From Acanthaster planci (taxonomy: Eukaryota; Echinodermata; Asteroidea; Valvatida; Acanthasteridae): DNA of 64,000 bases. A program made the translations under genes and the position numbers. The stretch spans positions 432,981 through 496,980 of the forward strand of contig NW_019091421.1 of the NCBI RefSeq assembly GCF_001949145.1, written 5' to 3'. The notes under the pieces were generated by a model. That model was not told the origin of the DNA and did not search any database. It worked only from the letters and a program-made list of their open reading frames with translations. The first letter of the stretch is position 1. Every line of letters starts with the position of its first letter. This document shows positions 25,184-38,400 of the stretch, in pieces.

Positions 25184-28100
25184 TTACTGCACCATTGATC
25201 ATTTTTTTCAAACTAGCCCATACTGTTTAAAGAGTATTTCTTGTAATAACATAACCTTGATGCCCTGGGGCTTTAAGTGGAAATTCCAATACCTTGTTGA
25301 ATCAAACCTAAAATTACAGTTGGGTTACACTATCCGAGGTCAGTGGGTTCCCAACCTCAACTCCATGGGCTGTTTGCATGTTCCTTCACTAGCCCCTGGT
25401 CGTATTGAATACAAAAATGACTGACTGGCTATTCATGATGAATATATATGAATGTATTGTCAATCTGAATAGTCAAAGCTGTACGCTCATGCTCACGTAT
25501 TCTCTTGCACGTCACACACGCATAAATGTGCATTGTGCTTAAAACACTGACTAAATTAAAAGTCCTTATTTAAATATCTCAAATGGTGAGATATTTCAAT
25601 TATACAATACCAGGGGTTAGATCGTACAAGGTGTGGTGGGGACCAACATGGCGTGGCAAGATCGTACCCATGGCCATGGGAACCAGGTTGGTGGGTTCCT
25701 TTTGTTGAGGCGAGACTCCGTAAACAATGGGACTCCAGACCATGGGAGTCTGTTTATTGACATGTTATTGATGCCTGGATATTACAATCCTGTTTAAAAC
25801 AAAATCCTAGAGAAGCAATCACTTGTAGGATGGGTACGCTTAATTTACATCGCATTTATACATATTTATGGCCCCACATCATCAGATCAGGTTCCTTACC
25901 TGAGAGCAGATCTACTTGGGGCCTTTGAGGCGAGCCATTGTATTTTTGGATGCATGGGTGCCACCAGATTTTTTTTCGGGAGGGGTTAAATCACTGTTTT
26001 CCAGTGGGAAAAATATCGGGGGGGGGGACACTGATGAAATATTTGACGGGGGAGGGGGAGGTTTTTTGTGATTTTTATCCCCCAAGCCACACCCCCTCCC
26101 CCAGACGGCAGCGTTTGGATGTCGTTCTTTGCTCTGGGTTAAGGGAGCATGCTAACTTATTCTTATGCTGTTTTTGATCAAACCGTACATGTCAATCAGT
26201 TGTTGCTAGGTGCCAAGGTCAGCATCCCAGATACCCTGCTATTGCATGAAAATATTTTAAAAATAAAATAAAAGGTGAAGGACACCCTTCAAATGTCGTT
26301 AACCTCATTATGCTTTAAAAATGAAACAAAAGTAATGCTGGTTTATTTGTAAGTATCTTATTACATGTATGAAATCGTCTTTATTTGAAATAAACTATGT
26401 ACCTATTTCAAATCCACGTGGAGCCATTTTTGTATCCTCCACTATGTATGTGTTTAACTTACGCTGTTTGAATTGATGCATTGGAACAGGCAGGATACCA
26501 TTCATAAACATGTTCCTGTCTTTTTTCTTTGTGAGCGACTTAGTATTAAGCGCTGACCCTAAATGACCTCGGCTCATTCATAACTTCTCAGCATTGCCTG
26601 TCACATTCTTCAAATGCCGCACCGTCCATTGGGAAGTCCAGTTGAGAAGTTCGTTAAACTTGAAAGAGTATATGAAAGAGGATGATTGACCGAATCGTGG
26701 TCTTTTCTCGCGATCCGTGGGGGGATGATTGTTTAAATTATTGGCGATGAATACCTTTCCCTTTTCTTTTCCAAGCCATTCCATGGAAATTACCACTCCA
26801 TTTTAGAACAACCGACTTGAGTGTTTTGCTAGCTCCGAGGTCACGGCCGCAGTAGGCTGTCGGCTCAAGTGGTGTGCAGACTGTCAACCAAATTATTTAC
26901 ATGGGAATAGACAACTTGTGACTTGGAGTCTTGACAAAGGACACTCATAAGATATAAAAATGTTATCCGCAGTGCTAAAATTCGTTAAATCACTAAATGT
27001 TGATAGATAGAGAAGAAATAGTTGAGTACTAAAACTACCGCGGCACAGGGTGCCAGTCTGCAGTGGCCAATTGTGAATATACCGAACGTGCCTTGCTGGA
27101 GGATATTGTTTTTTCCTCAGGTTCAGAATTCCACTGAAAGTGGTTTCGTTTTACATTTCCGAGAAGGAAATAACAACAGGGAAACAGCAAAGTGCACGAG
27201 GCTTACATTGGAAATCCTAGGGCGTCAAGGGTCGAGGACGCTGCAGCTGACATAGGCGTTGAGAAATCATGTTGCTACCAACACTGCGACAGACCGTAAA
27301 CTGAAGGTATTGTCCCGTTAAACAGTGCAAGGCTTGGTGGAAAGGTGAGCTTTTAAATCAGAGAGAGATCTTATTGTTAACAGATTGAATTTAAGGTGCA
27401 ACATTTTATTGCTCTGTTGTAGGTTTTGACGAATTCGAAGTTCTTTTGCTCTGGTGTGAAAGTGAGTCGCAGGGTGGGTAATACTTGTGGTGGCTTCGCG
27501 CCTGCCAATGAAATTCTTTGACTTTTCAATACTTGTTCTATGAACTTACCCAGGCTACAAGTAAAGGAAACTGATGTCCTAGATATTCTCTGATGAGGTA
27601 TCTCTGCAAACGTATGTAAAATTCTTTAGGTAGACAATGGAGGTTTCTCCCTCCATGAACAATGCACAGTGCTTTGTAGGCCGACCTTCCGCATGACGGG
27701 CAAAACTTCACGGTGGCATTTTCATGAGCAGGAATTTGTATAATTGAAGGCTTTTGCAAGAGTACGTCTGCTCGCGCAGTCTGACGCTTTCGCAGATATC
27801 TCAAACCAAATTAACCGAGCTGTTGGCAAAATAGGCGTATGGTTAACTTGACTGCCATTGGAAGATGGCAGAGCTTGGCTTCTTTGAAAATCGTTATTTT
27901 GTACATTTTGTTTACAATACTTCTGTCACAAAATATTGATTAGATTGCTTTTCCAGTCGCTTGAGGTATGTACGCCTGAAGGTTTTCGAGAATACTGTGG
28001 GTCAATTTACTTGCCTTATTCTGCGAAAACTAACCGCCGCCTAGGTAAAAGCCATCCCTTCCGTTTTCCGCTACTGCCATCTGCTTTCCTTAAGCTTTTT

Positions 28101-31100
28101 GAGACGATTGTAGAAGAGAGAAATATTGCAGTTAGTCATTTATTTCGCCGGCTTTCGTATCGAGCCTTAATACAAAAGGTTCAGTGTGATTGCTTCTTAG
28201 AAAGAGTGGATACATGCAAACTGCAGATTACAAAAGTCTTGACATGCAAAAATTCATGTAGAATGGTCTCTGGAAGTAATGTTAACTGCTTTTGATAATG
28301 TTGATTTTCCATCTGGAATAAGCCCTGTCCAAGGAAACGATGACACATACATGTGTTTTCCCCAGAAATTTGTTGTCCAGGGCCTGTGTTTATCGGGCCC
28401 AATTTTGTTGATCTGCAGGGCTGGCCTTTCTGAAATTGTTGAATCATCTCTGGTAGGATAAGATTAGTGTGAGTTCATTCAGATTTAGTCCATTCCACTT
28501 TTCATTCCGTGAACGCGCGCGTCCGACCAACAAGCCAGCAGCTGCAGCCGGTCGGCAGGCGTGTGGGAGTGTCTTCTCTGGTTGTAACTTTTGTCTGGCT
28601 TAAAAGGCTCGATGCGCGTTCGTCAGACAAGGTGTGACTCGATCCTCATCTGAGGTTCGGCTGAATTGTAAAAGGGCTTAGCCTAGGTTTTGATCTTGGC
28701 CTGGATTGTGATAGCAAACCAGGCGCTATTAAACCTCATTGAGCTGTTTGTAGAGCCTTTCTACTTTTTAATTCCTCAAACTAATTTCAAGCTCTAACAA
28801 CTTATCGGATGATTTTCTGTTTGACAAATGGTTTTCTTTATAAAGTCCTTTTGGAGCTCGGGGAATTAAACCCGTAAGGAGCCAATGACCTAGAGCTTCC
28901 TAAAAGTCGTTACTCTGTTGTGATACCAAAGAGCGTTGATATCAGTTACGCGTTACTGAGAACCGTGAAACGATCGAAAACCATCAAAACCTGTAGATTT
29001 ACTCTCTCGTTTCCTGCTATGAAACGACTCAAATAATCATCTTCTGGTTCTTGAACCCTTACCAACTGACAATAGTGTATTAAACATTGCGGGTGTTAGA
29101 GTCGAAGCATTCACTCTGATTGGCTATAAATCTCGGTGCATATTGAATTTCCTCAGGCTGCGAGGTACGGGTGCAGGGATAATTGATGTCGCAATGACCT
29201 ACCAGACGAATGATTGTCAATGGCCATCGTGTGCTGAAATTTGCTGTAGTTTGCTTTCGTCTTCGTTTTGAATATGTTCTTTTGAATCCTGACAGCATAA
29301 AACCTTTCAAGAAAATTTAACTGATGTAGTGCCTGAGGACCGAAACAGAAAAGTAGCTCATAATAGATGTGATTTGGTGTGACTTGTCGATCGCCATGCA
29401 GCACTCACGGCAACCGATGTTAGAAGAATAACATTAGCTAATTTTCCGGACACCTGTTTGTGGCCTTCTTGAAAGTACATGCTAAGATGGTTCATTTGCA
29501 TAACCATCTGTTTATTAATGTGACCTGAATACCATGTTTCAAGTTTCTCGCTTTGAAAACTGGCCCTTGGAAATGTTCAAGTGCGTCATTTTCGGGAAAG
29601 TGACGAGGTCTGGTTTTTGTCAAAAGATAAGTGTGATAGTAACCAACGGAACCTATACAAAGCACTGTACCAAACGAACTGCTTAGCTCTGCCTGGACCG
29701 GAAACAACCGTTTTGTCTGCAGTCGCGGCCGCCATTAGCGTCCACATGCATGGCTGTATAATAGGCTAATGCTGTTTCAGTCGCAGCCATAAGACTCGGC
29801 ATGCAGCTGTGCAATTTAATGCTCATAGACGGATCCGTGCCCTGTGGTCGCAATACAACAGATGATACTATGTGATAATGTATGTACAGGATACAATTAC
29901 CGGCCATTAACCTCTTTCCCGAACGGCTGACACCACACTTCCTTTGTGACAATAATCCCATAAGAACTTGAGATCCATCTACATTATTCGTAATGCTCGT
30001 GATGTTTTGTGTACACGCCATGGGCGTAAATCCCGGAGATTAGCTATTCAATCGTCCCCCTCAATTTTTGCAGTGAGCGATGTTTAGAACTTCCCAACTA
30101 CCAAAATATATTCAATATCACTCAAAAAGGGAGAACAATAAAAAAACAAAGCCATAAATACGCTGTTTCGATCTAAGTTTCTGCAGGATTCCAGTAGGCC
30201 CTACATATTACATGTAGTCTAGGGGCGTAGCGACCGGGGGTGTAGGAGTCGCTACGCCACTGCATACTACAATATTTACATCTGTATCATAAACATCGCC
30301 CCCTACTGTCATAATTGTGTCACCCCCCCTTTTTTTTTAATTTCTGTGGCCGGGTAAGTCACCCCCCCATTATTCCCCATCCTCCATCGCGGCTATGTAT
30401 TTCTGGGACAGATTCACGCCACTGGTGTACAGTTACAGTGTTTTCATATTTTGATTCTTGAGCTTTGAAATTTGTCATGGTGAAGGTAGCAATTTAGTTG
30501 TAGAGGTTTGCGGTAGCACTATGCAAGGATTATGTCGTTTATGAATATGACTGGTTCTGAAAAGAACCGAAGGGTTCTCAACGTTTCGGACTCGCAGTCC
30601 GAAGCGTTGACCTTCATATCAGAACCACTCATACTCACAGAAACCGATATCCGTGCATGGTAAAACCGCGCAAACCTCTACAACTAACTTCAGTTCTTGT
30701 TGACATAAAAATACATCCCAATACGATACACGCAGATGGCAAGTACCCAAGCCTTCTTTGTAAAGTAATAAATAAACACGCTGTGAGCCACCAGCTCTAA
30801 CCGACAGCTCTTCCTGCAATTTCACAGAAGTTGAATGCAACAAAATCAGTGGCGTATTATTGTGCCGTTGTCTGCGGGGATGGGGGATGACATCAGCAAA
30901 TAGCCTGGCCGTGGAAATTCGAAAAGTGTGTGTGTGGGGGAGGGGGTCAGTGGACACCAGATGACACTGGGGGCGCTGCTCATAATACAGATGTACATCT
31001 TATGACCACCAAAGAGATATCACGTTACACCTTTAAGCTGACACCAAAACGGCGTTTTTAAAGCGTTTATACCTTTTCCTTTTTCAATACAATTAAATAC

Positions 31101-32518
31101 ATTTTGTTTGTGTGGAATTTCGAAAAATATCTCAATATCCGGTTTTTTTCTTGCCATGAAACTGTGGGGGATGATCTAATGACCCACCCCCGATCAAGAA
31201 GGGGGAAATTATGCGCCCCACCCCTTAGGAATTACGCCCCTGTACAAAATTAATGTGCCTACGTCACACTTGGCGTTCAGTCGGACTGCTTTGTGGCGAA
31301 TCCAAGTAACTGTGTGCATTAGTTATTGCGCTTGTATTCGGCAGAAAAGAACAAGAGTAACCGGAATTTCAACACCATTAATTCCGCATCATTAACTTTT
31401 GTGTCATTCATTATCGTCCGAGCAAAATAAAGCATTCTATTTCGTCCTGAAATGTATTTTTTTTAAGTGGGGGTGTGTAAATGGTAACCTTGATACCTTA
31501 ACGTACTTCAAGAAATAATAGAATGAAATTATAGAGGTTGACTAAAAAATTTGACGACGAAAATCTGCATATTATAGGTGTCATATTCACCACATGTGTA
31601 ATTAACCCGGGCGAAATATCTCCAAACAAAAAAATCATAGGCCTACAATGCCCATCAGGTTGTCAGTAAGGTGGGATATATTTTCTGTGAAATACGTGGG
31701 CCAATTAGCCTCAGTTAACATGAGTTATGCGCATGTTTAAAAACAGGACAAGATGACAGCTTTACTATATGCAGTAACAATATACAAATGACATCACGCC
31801 GGTCCTATTAGCGGAAGAAGCTTATCCATAATAAATATTACCACACGTGACCTGCATGTAAATTATGCAAACACACCTACACACACAACCGTGCTCGTTG
31901 CAGACCAAATTAGACATTTTGCGTATACAGCCGCGTAGTCGAGTTACCAAGGGGACGCATTGTCCTGGAGTTTTTAAAACAAAAGGCCTCCACTATCTCG
32001 AAATTCCCATTGTTGCTGGATAGCGTTGCCCTGGTAACAGGTGACATCAGGGTTGGAAGGAAACTAAGTTTTAAAAGTGCCTGGCTCTGTTGTTGCATGT
32101 TCAGTGACGCCAGTGTTGTATCATTTTGTCGTCTGCAGCCGTCGGCGATGGTTGTCTGCCAAAGAACTCGTCCCTTGGCCGCGTCTCGATGAAAACTGAC
32201 TGAAACCATTAGACAGGCAGACAACTGCAGCCATTCAGTGTTTCAGACTTCTTGTGCTGGCATGGATGAACGAACATGACAGTTGACGCTCAGGGTTCTC
32301 ATTTGCGTCGGTGAAATTGCTTTCGGGAATTTTACAGGGGACTGTTGTGCGCCGTGCCTATCGCAGGAAATTCCTGAACTCATCAATTGCTGGTGCCGTT
32401 TCGATCATAAATATAGCTTGCGGTCCGAAGAGGGATGAACACTTCGTGTGAAATATTCTCTTAAGTCTCTCGCTGCATGTGACATTTTCGAGAGACTCCG
32501 CCTGAAAGTGCCTGGGTC
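25184..32518. other. Intergenic region between NUBP2 and the GPCR
   Basis: The first part is presumably NUBP2 3' UTR (AATAAA near 26388). G- or C-run-rich stretches at 26000-26110 and 30300-30380 look like transposon debris. A fold-back element (30494-30687) and a small hairpin (30224-30258) are listed separately or in findings. A CG-rich patch at 28505-28570 (GAACGCGCGCGTCC) could be regulatory. I found no exon chain in 26.4-32.5 kb. TATA-like CATAAATATAG near 32406 lies about 110 bp upstream of the receptor start codon. Confidence 0.5.
30494..30687. mobile_element. Fold-back / palindromic element (194 bp)
   Basis: Both ends read inward TTAGTTGTAGAGGTTTGCG (30494-30512 and the reverse complement at 30669-30687). 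A second pair, ATGACTGGTTCTGA (30547-30560) against TCAGAACCACTCAT (30620-30633), encloses a strong inner hairpin CAACGTTTCGGACT-cgc-AGTCCGAAGCGTTG (30579-30609). The whole element can fold into one long hairpin or cruciform. No coding sequence. Confidence 0.75.
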
Positions 32519-35449
32519 ATGGCGACGAATGGCCCCACCGGAGAACCATTCCAGTCACAGTCGCCGTCGATGTCTCCGTCAATGTCGCCGACGCCATCAT
32601 GGACACGAACAGTCATCTATGCTCCCACGATCTGGAACCCGTACGTCAATGACACCGCCACCAACACTTGGTTCCTGTGCATCTCTTTGGGGCTGGGCCT
32701 GACCGGCACCTTGGGCAACCTGCTGGTCATCGGCTCAGTGCTGGTCCACAAACCACTGCGGCGACTCCACAACGCCTTTATCGTCAACCTGTCCGTGGCC
32801 GACCTGTGCGTGTCTGCCCTGATCCAGTTCGCCACCGTGGATGCACTGCTCAAGCTTGGCGCCACCTTCAGGAATCGCCCGGCACTCTGCGATTTCTTCG
32901 GCTTCCTGTGTACCACGAGTTGTACCTGTTCACTGTGGAGCATAACAGCCATCAGCATCAACAGATATGTCTGTATATGCCATAATTCAGCGTAAGTTAA
33001 TTGGTATTCTTATTCATTCTCGAGAATAATATTGCCGTTGAAGTTTGTTGAGCGATTGAAGTTCAACATCCAGCCTAGTTGTGGTGCATTTTAGTCCCAA
33101 TAAGCAACACACAGTGCACTTTCAACAAGAATGATACTTCAGATAGTCATGCGATAAAGATGACTGAGACTACAGAATCTCGAAGTAAAGGATCAAATGG
33201 GGACTATAACATCGGTCAAAAATAAACCCTGTTTGCAGTTGTTGATAGTGGCAATTTCCTGCATAATGTTATATGTGTACATGAAAGAAGTGTACATGTA
33301 CATAGCTGTTCCAGTGCACGTTGAAGTCCGTCCGTATAGAGTACCGAAGTGTGACGTCACTGTGAACCAGAAAGTGCAGTGCAAACGAATGGAGTACGCG
33401 CGCGTGTTGGTTCACGCGCTGGTTCTCGCGCTAATGCCTTTTACACAATAATAGAGCGTGTGACGTATTCACTTCGGTACTCCATAGCATTACATGCATC
33501 TGAAGTTTTCTGTGAGAAAACCTTGGGCTGTACAAGGTGTATTGTAAGTGCCGCTGAAGGACAGTTGGGTGTAAATTGGAAATAAAAAGCGTTTGGTAAT
33601 TCCTATCAAAATTAAAGGAGGTAGTATTTAGGTAAAATGATGCTGATATAAAGCTAGGATTGTAAATTACTTTGTGCATACGGTAAGTAGTGTCATGTTC
33701 CATCGGTTGTCATGTTTCAACGACTTGGACCCTTTCGTAGTTAATTCTGAGCACATTTTTTAAATTTGTTAAGAGCAGAGCGTGTTATCAAAGTAAAGGC
33801 TTGAATTTTCCGCCACAGTTTTCCCGGATTTGGGTCAAATTTAATGCTCCAATCTTTTGTTTTCTTTTTTCTTTTGTTTTTGATTCGTGTTTTTTTTTAT
33901 CAATGAGTCATGTTGTGTTCATGAAAAGGAGCAGTCGGTCAATCCTTGGACGTCTTCCACATTAATAATTATGAGGTCTGGAGACATCCATCTTTAAAAG
34001 TCGCAATTCAAAAAATTTTCGTTTCCAACATAGCTAGAAGCCTAGAACAGTTTTTTTTTTATGGCTGACAGAGACAGCAGCAAAAGTCTACTTTTCCATA
34101 TTGCCCTTTCCTGGTACCGTTACTTCTCTGAATGTGTGGTATGTTCCTAATATTGTTTCCAGCGCCCATCATACCGGCATAGTCATAAGGTGCGGATGCA
34201 GTTCCAGATATCTGAGGTCAAAATGGGTATCTAATGAGGTCAGGTGATTGCGATACATGCATGCTAAAACGGAAAGCGATTTTGGTTCGGATAATAACGT
34301 AATTTGTACGTGGCAATGGACAATTTATGGTCATTATGAGCCCGAGTGGTTCCGCGAAACTAATTATTTCAGGGAGCCAAGCATTACAATATCCACTTCA
34401 ATTGGTCTTTAATTTAACATTTTTTTTTGCGACTGGCATCTAGGATGATGAACAGATACATATCCCTCGACTGTTAGTTTGTAGTCCAGTAGATGGTAGC
34501 TGTCATATTTTGTTGCTGTCACTTATCGCTCGCTTGTGTGCTTGAGCAAGCCTTACACAGTTGCAACTGTTCATTTCTTCAATTTTTTCTTGAATTTTCC
34601 CAAGGTAAATTCCTTCAAGGCAATATGATGCCGCTCGTTCATAAGTTATACTTGGCCATGGTTCTTATGGTTAGAGAATTTTTAATGGCTTAATTAATAA
34701 TCAGTTTTCACGTCATGGTTTGCTAACGTTTGTACCCGCATCACGCATACATCATTCATATGTATTTCTTTCTGCGTGTTTTTTGCAGGTACCATCGCAT
34801 CTTCACACGCAGCAGAGTGGCTGCCATGTTGGCTGGACTGTGGGTGGGTTGTTTCTTGATGGATTTACCCGCCCTGCTTGGCTGGGGAGGCCACGCCTAC
34901 GACCCTAAGGTCATGTTCTGTACCTTCAACTACACTGCATCTCTCAGCTACACGATTTTTCTGGTGTCGGTCGGTGTTGGCACCCCCATCGCCATCGTCA
35001 CCTACTGCTACATTCGAATACTACTATTCGTCCGGGCGAGCAGGAGGACCCTTCGGCGTCTGAGCCAAGGTGCCACCGAGTTCGCGACTCTAGGCCAGGG
35101 GCGGCGTAGGATAAAAAGACGAGACATGGCGCTACTCCGGACCGTCATGACTTTGTGGGTTGTGTTCTTGATCATGTGGGCCCCGTACACGGTGTACGTT
35201 CTCTTTGATACCCAGAACACATGGAACAGAACCCTGTATGTGTTGTTCGTCAACCTTTGCCACGCCAATAGCAGCGTCAACTGCGTGATTTATGCCGCCA
35301 CCAACCCGACGTTTCGACGGGGCTATGTGGCCTTCCTCAGGCACTTGCTGTGCCTGAAAGGGACCGTAGTGGCAGAGAATCAGGTCCATTCCCGTAACAT
35401 GTCGAAAAATGATGTTGTAGATGCTCGACCCATGTCATACTCAAGCTGA
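32519..35449 (+). CDS. Class A GPCR, melatonin-receptor/GPR84/Tre1-like
   Basis: Two exons, 32519-32991 and 34789-35449, join in phase (GC+G) to give 377 residues with seven hydrophobic segments. The N-terminus is Ser/Pro-rich (SPSMSPSMSPTPS) with sequon NDT (44-46). TM1 holds GN(67), TM2 LSVAD(95), and Cys124 and Cys202 should form the usual extracellular disulphide. The TM3 end is NRY (148-150) followed by VCICH, TM4 has Trp176, TM6 ends WAP (288-290), and TM7 has NCVIY (322-326) where most class A receptors have NPxxY. NRY, ICH, CYIRI and a non-proline NxxIY are melatonin-receptor-like, but GPR84, moody and Tre1 share several of them, so the ligand is not predictable. Intracellular loop 3 is short and very basic. 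The intron lies in loop 2 just after NRY. ATTAAA near 35749 may be the poly(A) signal. Confidence 0.9.
33339..33482. mobile_element. MITE family 1, copy 3, in the GPCR intron (144 bp)
   Basis: It has perfect 13 bp terminal inverted repeats GAGTACCGAAGTG...CACTTCGGTACTC and a CGCGCG centre, and is the same length as the copy at 13280-13423. It lies within the single intron of the receptor gene. The TGACGTCA near its left end is a perfect CRE-type site carried by the element. Confidence 0.85.
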
Positions 35450-38400
35450 TGCATCACCTATCCTATATGCCTGCCTGGTACCCTGTCCTATCCCAAACTC
35501 AGTGCTTGGGAACTACAACTAGAACTTTCCGGTCACGTGATGGCAACAGAAGAGTGAGCCTCTTCCCTTCCGAAACAAAAATGAACTATTCCATGTTTCT
35601 TTGAAGCTGGACTTCTAACATCACGAAAAGTTTCGTGTTCTACTTCTATCAATACTTTCCAAAATACGGCATTTCTAAGCCAATATTCCTGACATGCATT
35701 GTGGCAGTTAGTCGAACACAAATTCAAGGCTATAAACTAGACCAAATATTAAAGAAAACTTTGTACTGACCTTAAGACTGAAATTTACTTATTTCACTTT
35801 AATAACTCGAATAGTTCATTCACATTCAATACAGCTTAATGCAGCCTTGAGGTAGTATGCGTGTTTCTTGTGCCTTGTGATCTCAATGCATACACGTACA
35901 TGTACACTGTAATATACTTCCCGAAGGAAGATCGAATTATCCGGAATCTTGTGCGGTGCGACGGGGTAATTCGAACACAACGCTTTACAACTTGTACCAA
36001 TCAATTAAGAGGTATAGGGAGACAGAGGTTAGGTTTTTCCTGAAAGTGTGCGTTGTTCAACAACCAGGAGTTGGCGTCAATTCGACGCCAAGCCGACATA
36101 CGCAATAGGTGTTCTTGTATATATATATATATATATTAATTTCTAAGCATGAGTTGTTTCTGTCAACCGCCTTCAATTGCCTACAGATTTTCGCACGAAT
36201 CTCCCGTGAGGATGCGGGAGCAGTGCTTGCAAGAAGCATTACTCACTTTGCATGTGCGCATCGACGGTGATGGAGGTGTAAATGGCAAGCTGTGATGGCA
36301 GCTTTGGCGCCCAAAACGGCAATGCTAACGGCTTGGCCATTAATTGTCTAGGCCTTCAGCGCAAACGTTTTGTGCCATATGGCGTTGACAGAGGAACTGC
36401 CAAGCTAAAGCTGTTTATTGCTACGAAATATTAATAAATAAAGTCTTGCAAGACATTGTTCATTAGTAGACTGATTATAAACCTGTCAGTTCACAGTTCA
36501 TTTCGTAAAATAGGGCCCGATTTGCCACGTCGGGAAGAAGACGGAGACGATGCATTTTGTGCAAATTTGGAGTTTCCATCGAAAACCCAAACGTGTGCCC
36601 TCAGTAAAAGAGAAATAATTTTCTACCTTACAGATGGGTTTGGTTTTCAAAAAGCGCGTGACCGTTCACAATTTACCAATATCTGCGAGCTATCGTGGGG
36701 AAACGAGAAGTCGTCCTCTACGCGTCAAATTACCAATTCCTTTGCGTCTTCCTGTCATATTTAAACCTGCCAGATTTCCAAATAGTATCTTCTGTTTGGC
36801 CGACAGCTGGGAAAAATCATCTCTCTACATCATGTCACCATTAAAAATAAAATTAGGTGAAAGTACCCAGTTGCCAGTAGCTGGGGTCCCAAAGAAATAA
36901 TTGACACAAAGGCGAATAAGGCAGCACAGAACTTAACTGAGCAAAACCGGTCAACGTTGGACACCATAGGCCCTATTTTCATAAGAATGTATTAGTTAAA
37001 ATTCGTAAAGGGGGTGATTTCAATGCATAAATGTGATATGCAGAGAAATTCACCTTGAAGTTATCCTGAAAAACACAAGACCGTTAGAGCGGGAACACCT
37101 TTTTGAACATGATTCGTTGTAGATCTTCATTTGAAATATACTTCATTAAGACCCTGCTGTAAATTAATGAACCTTACCAAAACCAAAAGAAAATAACGAG
37201 TCTTGTTTTGATCATAATATGCCGCTGACATCAAATTAAGCTACATAACTCTGTCCCCTACTAATGGCCTGAGTTAACAGAGATGTTTCGATCTTACTCC
37301 AATTTCCACAGTGAAGTCTCAACTGGATCTCTTAATGTTGGCGCCTATCATTCACTGAGATTTGAAGTTGGATCGTTCCCGGTGTCACCACGGAACGCAC
37401 ATCGCGCGTACCGTGTATCTAGGTGAACTGTGGATGTAGACCACGGGGAATCGTTTATTTGATCGATGTGCCGTTGTTTGCCTTAAATCAATCAATCGAC
37501 AGTGTGTATGTTTACACGAGAGAGTATTTTTTTCGGCCATAGTTTGATTGTTTGATTACGTCGTCTACCAACGCGTCGTTTATTTATAGACTACGAATAT
37601 TGCAGATTAACTTTCAGCAATTAAGGTCCGTCACATTTACTAAAAAACACAGTCCTTCATTATGAAGACATGGCTTCAACTAAAACAAACTACAAGGGCC
37701 TCTTAGGGCCAGGAAAGTGATTTAAAAGTCGGTACACGTTCCGGAACTGAATGTTGTTGCTCCGTTGTTAGCACATACGTGTCGTTGGGGGAAATTAACG
37801 ACATGAAATAAAGATATTAAGTAACAAGAAACGAGTTATAAGAACTCTGCAAGTTCATCAGTTAAATATTCAGCATGCACCCTTTCCTTAAAGGTGTGTC
37901 ATGTAAAATTAAGTCTTATATTCCCGTTCTTCATTGGGGCAGAACGTTTCCTTTGTTGTTTAGAAAGACGAAGATCGTTCTGCTAGACTTCATTTTATCA
38001 TAGATCTCCCGTACTTTTTGTCTCAAACATACTTGAGTTGATGTGCAGAAAAATCCATACACATCTAATCACCTAAGCACCGAAGCAAGCGCGACGTACC
38101 TTGGATGACGTACACTGGAGGTGACATGAAACAGGCGTGATAAGGAAATAGGGTTTGGGCATGACGCATATAGAGAACATTATGCTCCGACGATTAATGA
38201 AAATGCACCAACTGGTACCACAGTTGTCGGTGATATCAGGGTCTCCTGGTGTTGGTCAGGCCATATTTAAAAACAATTGAGAAGAACGGGAAGAGTGGTG
38301 GTTTTCACAGAAAAAGATAATTGTCACCAATACTGCACTTGCATTAGTTGAGTTGGAACAGTCGAGAATACATAACAGACTGCAGGATTATTTTCAGATA

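Noticed and set aside
27936-28295. A 119-codon open frame between NUBP2 and the GPCR
   Set aside because: No family resemblance and no convincing splice or start context; length is within chance for the region.
32617-35389. Long antisense open frames opposite the GPCR exons
   Set aside because: They are shadows of the GC-biased coding exons; the sense frames have the seven-helix pattern and conserved motifs.
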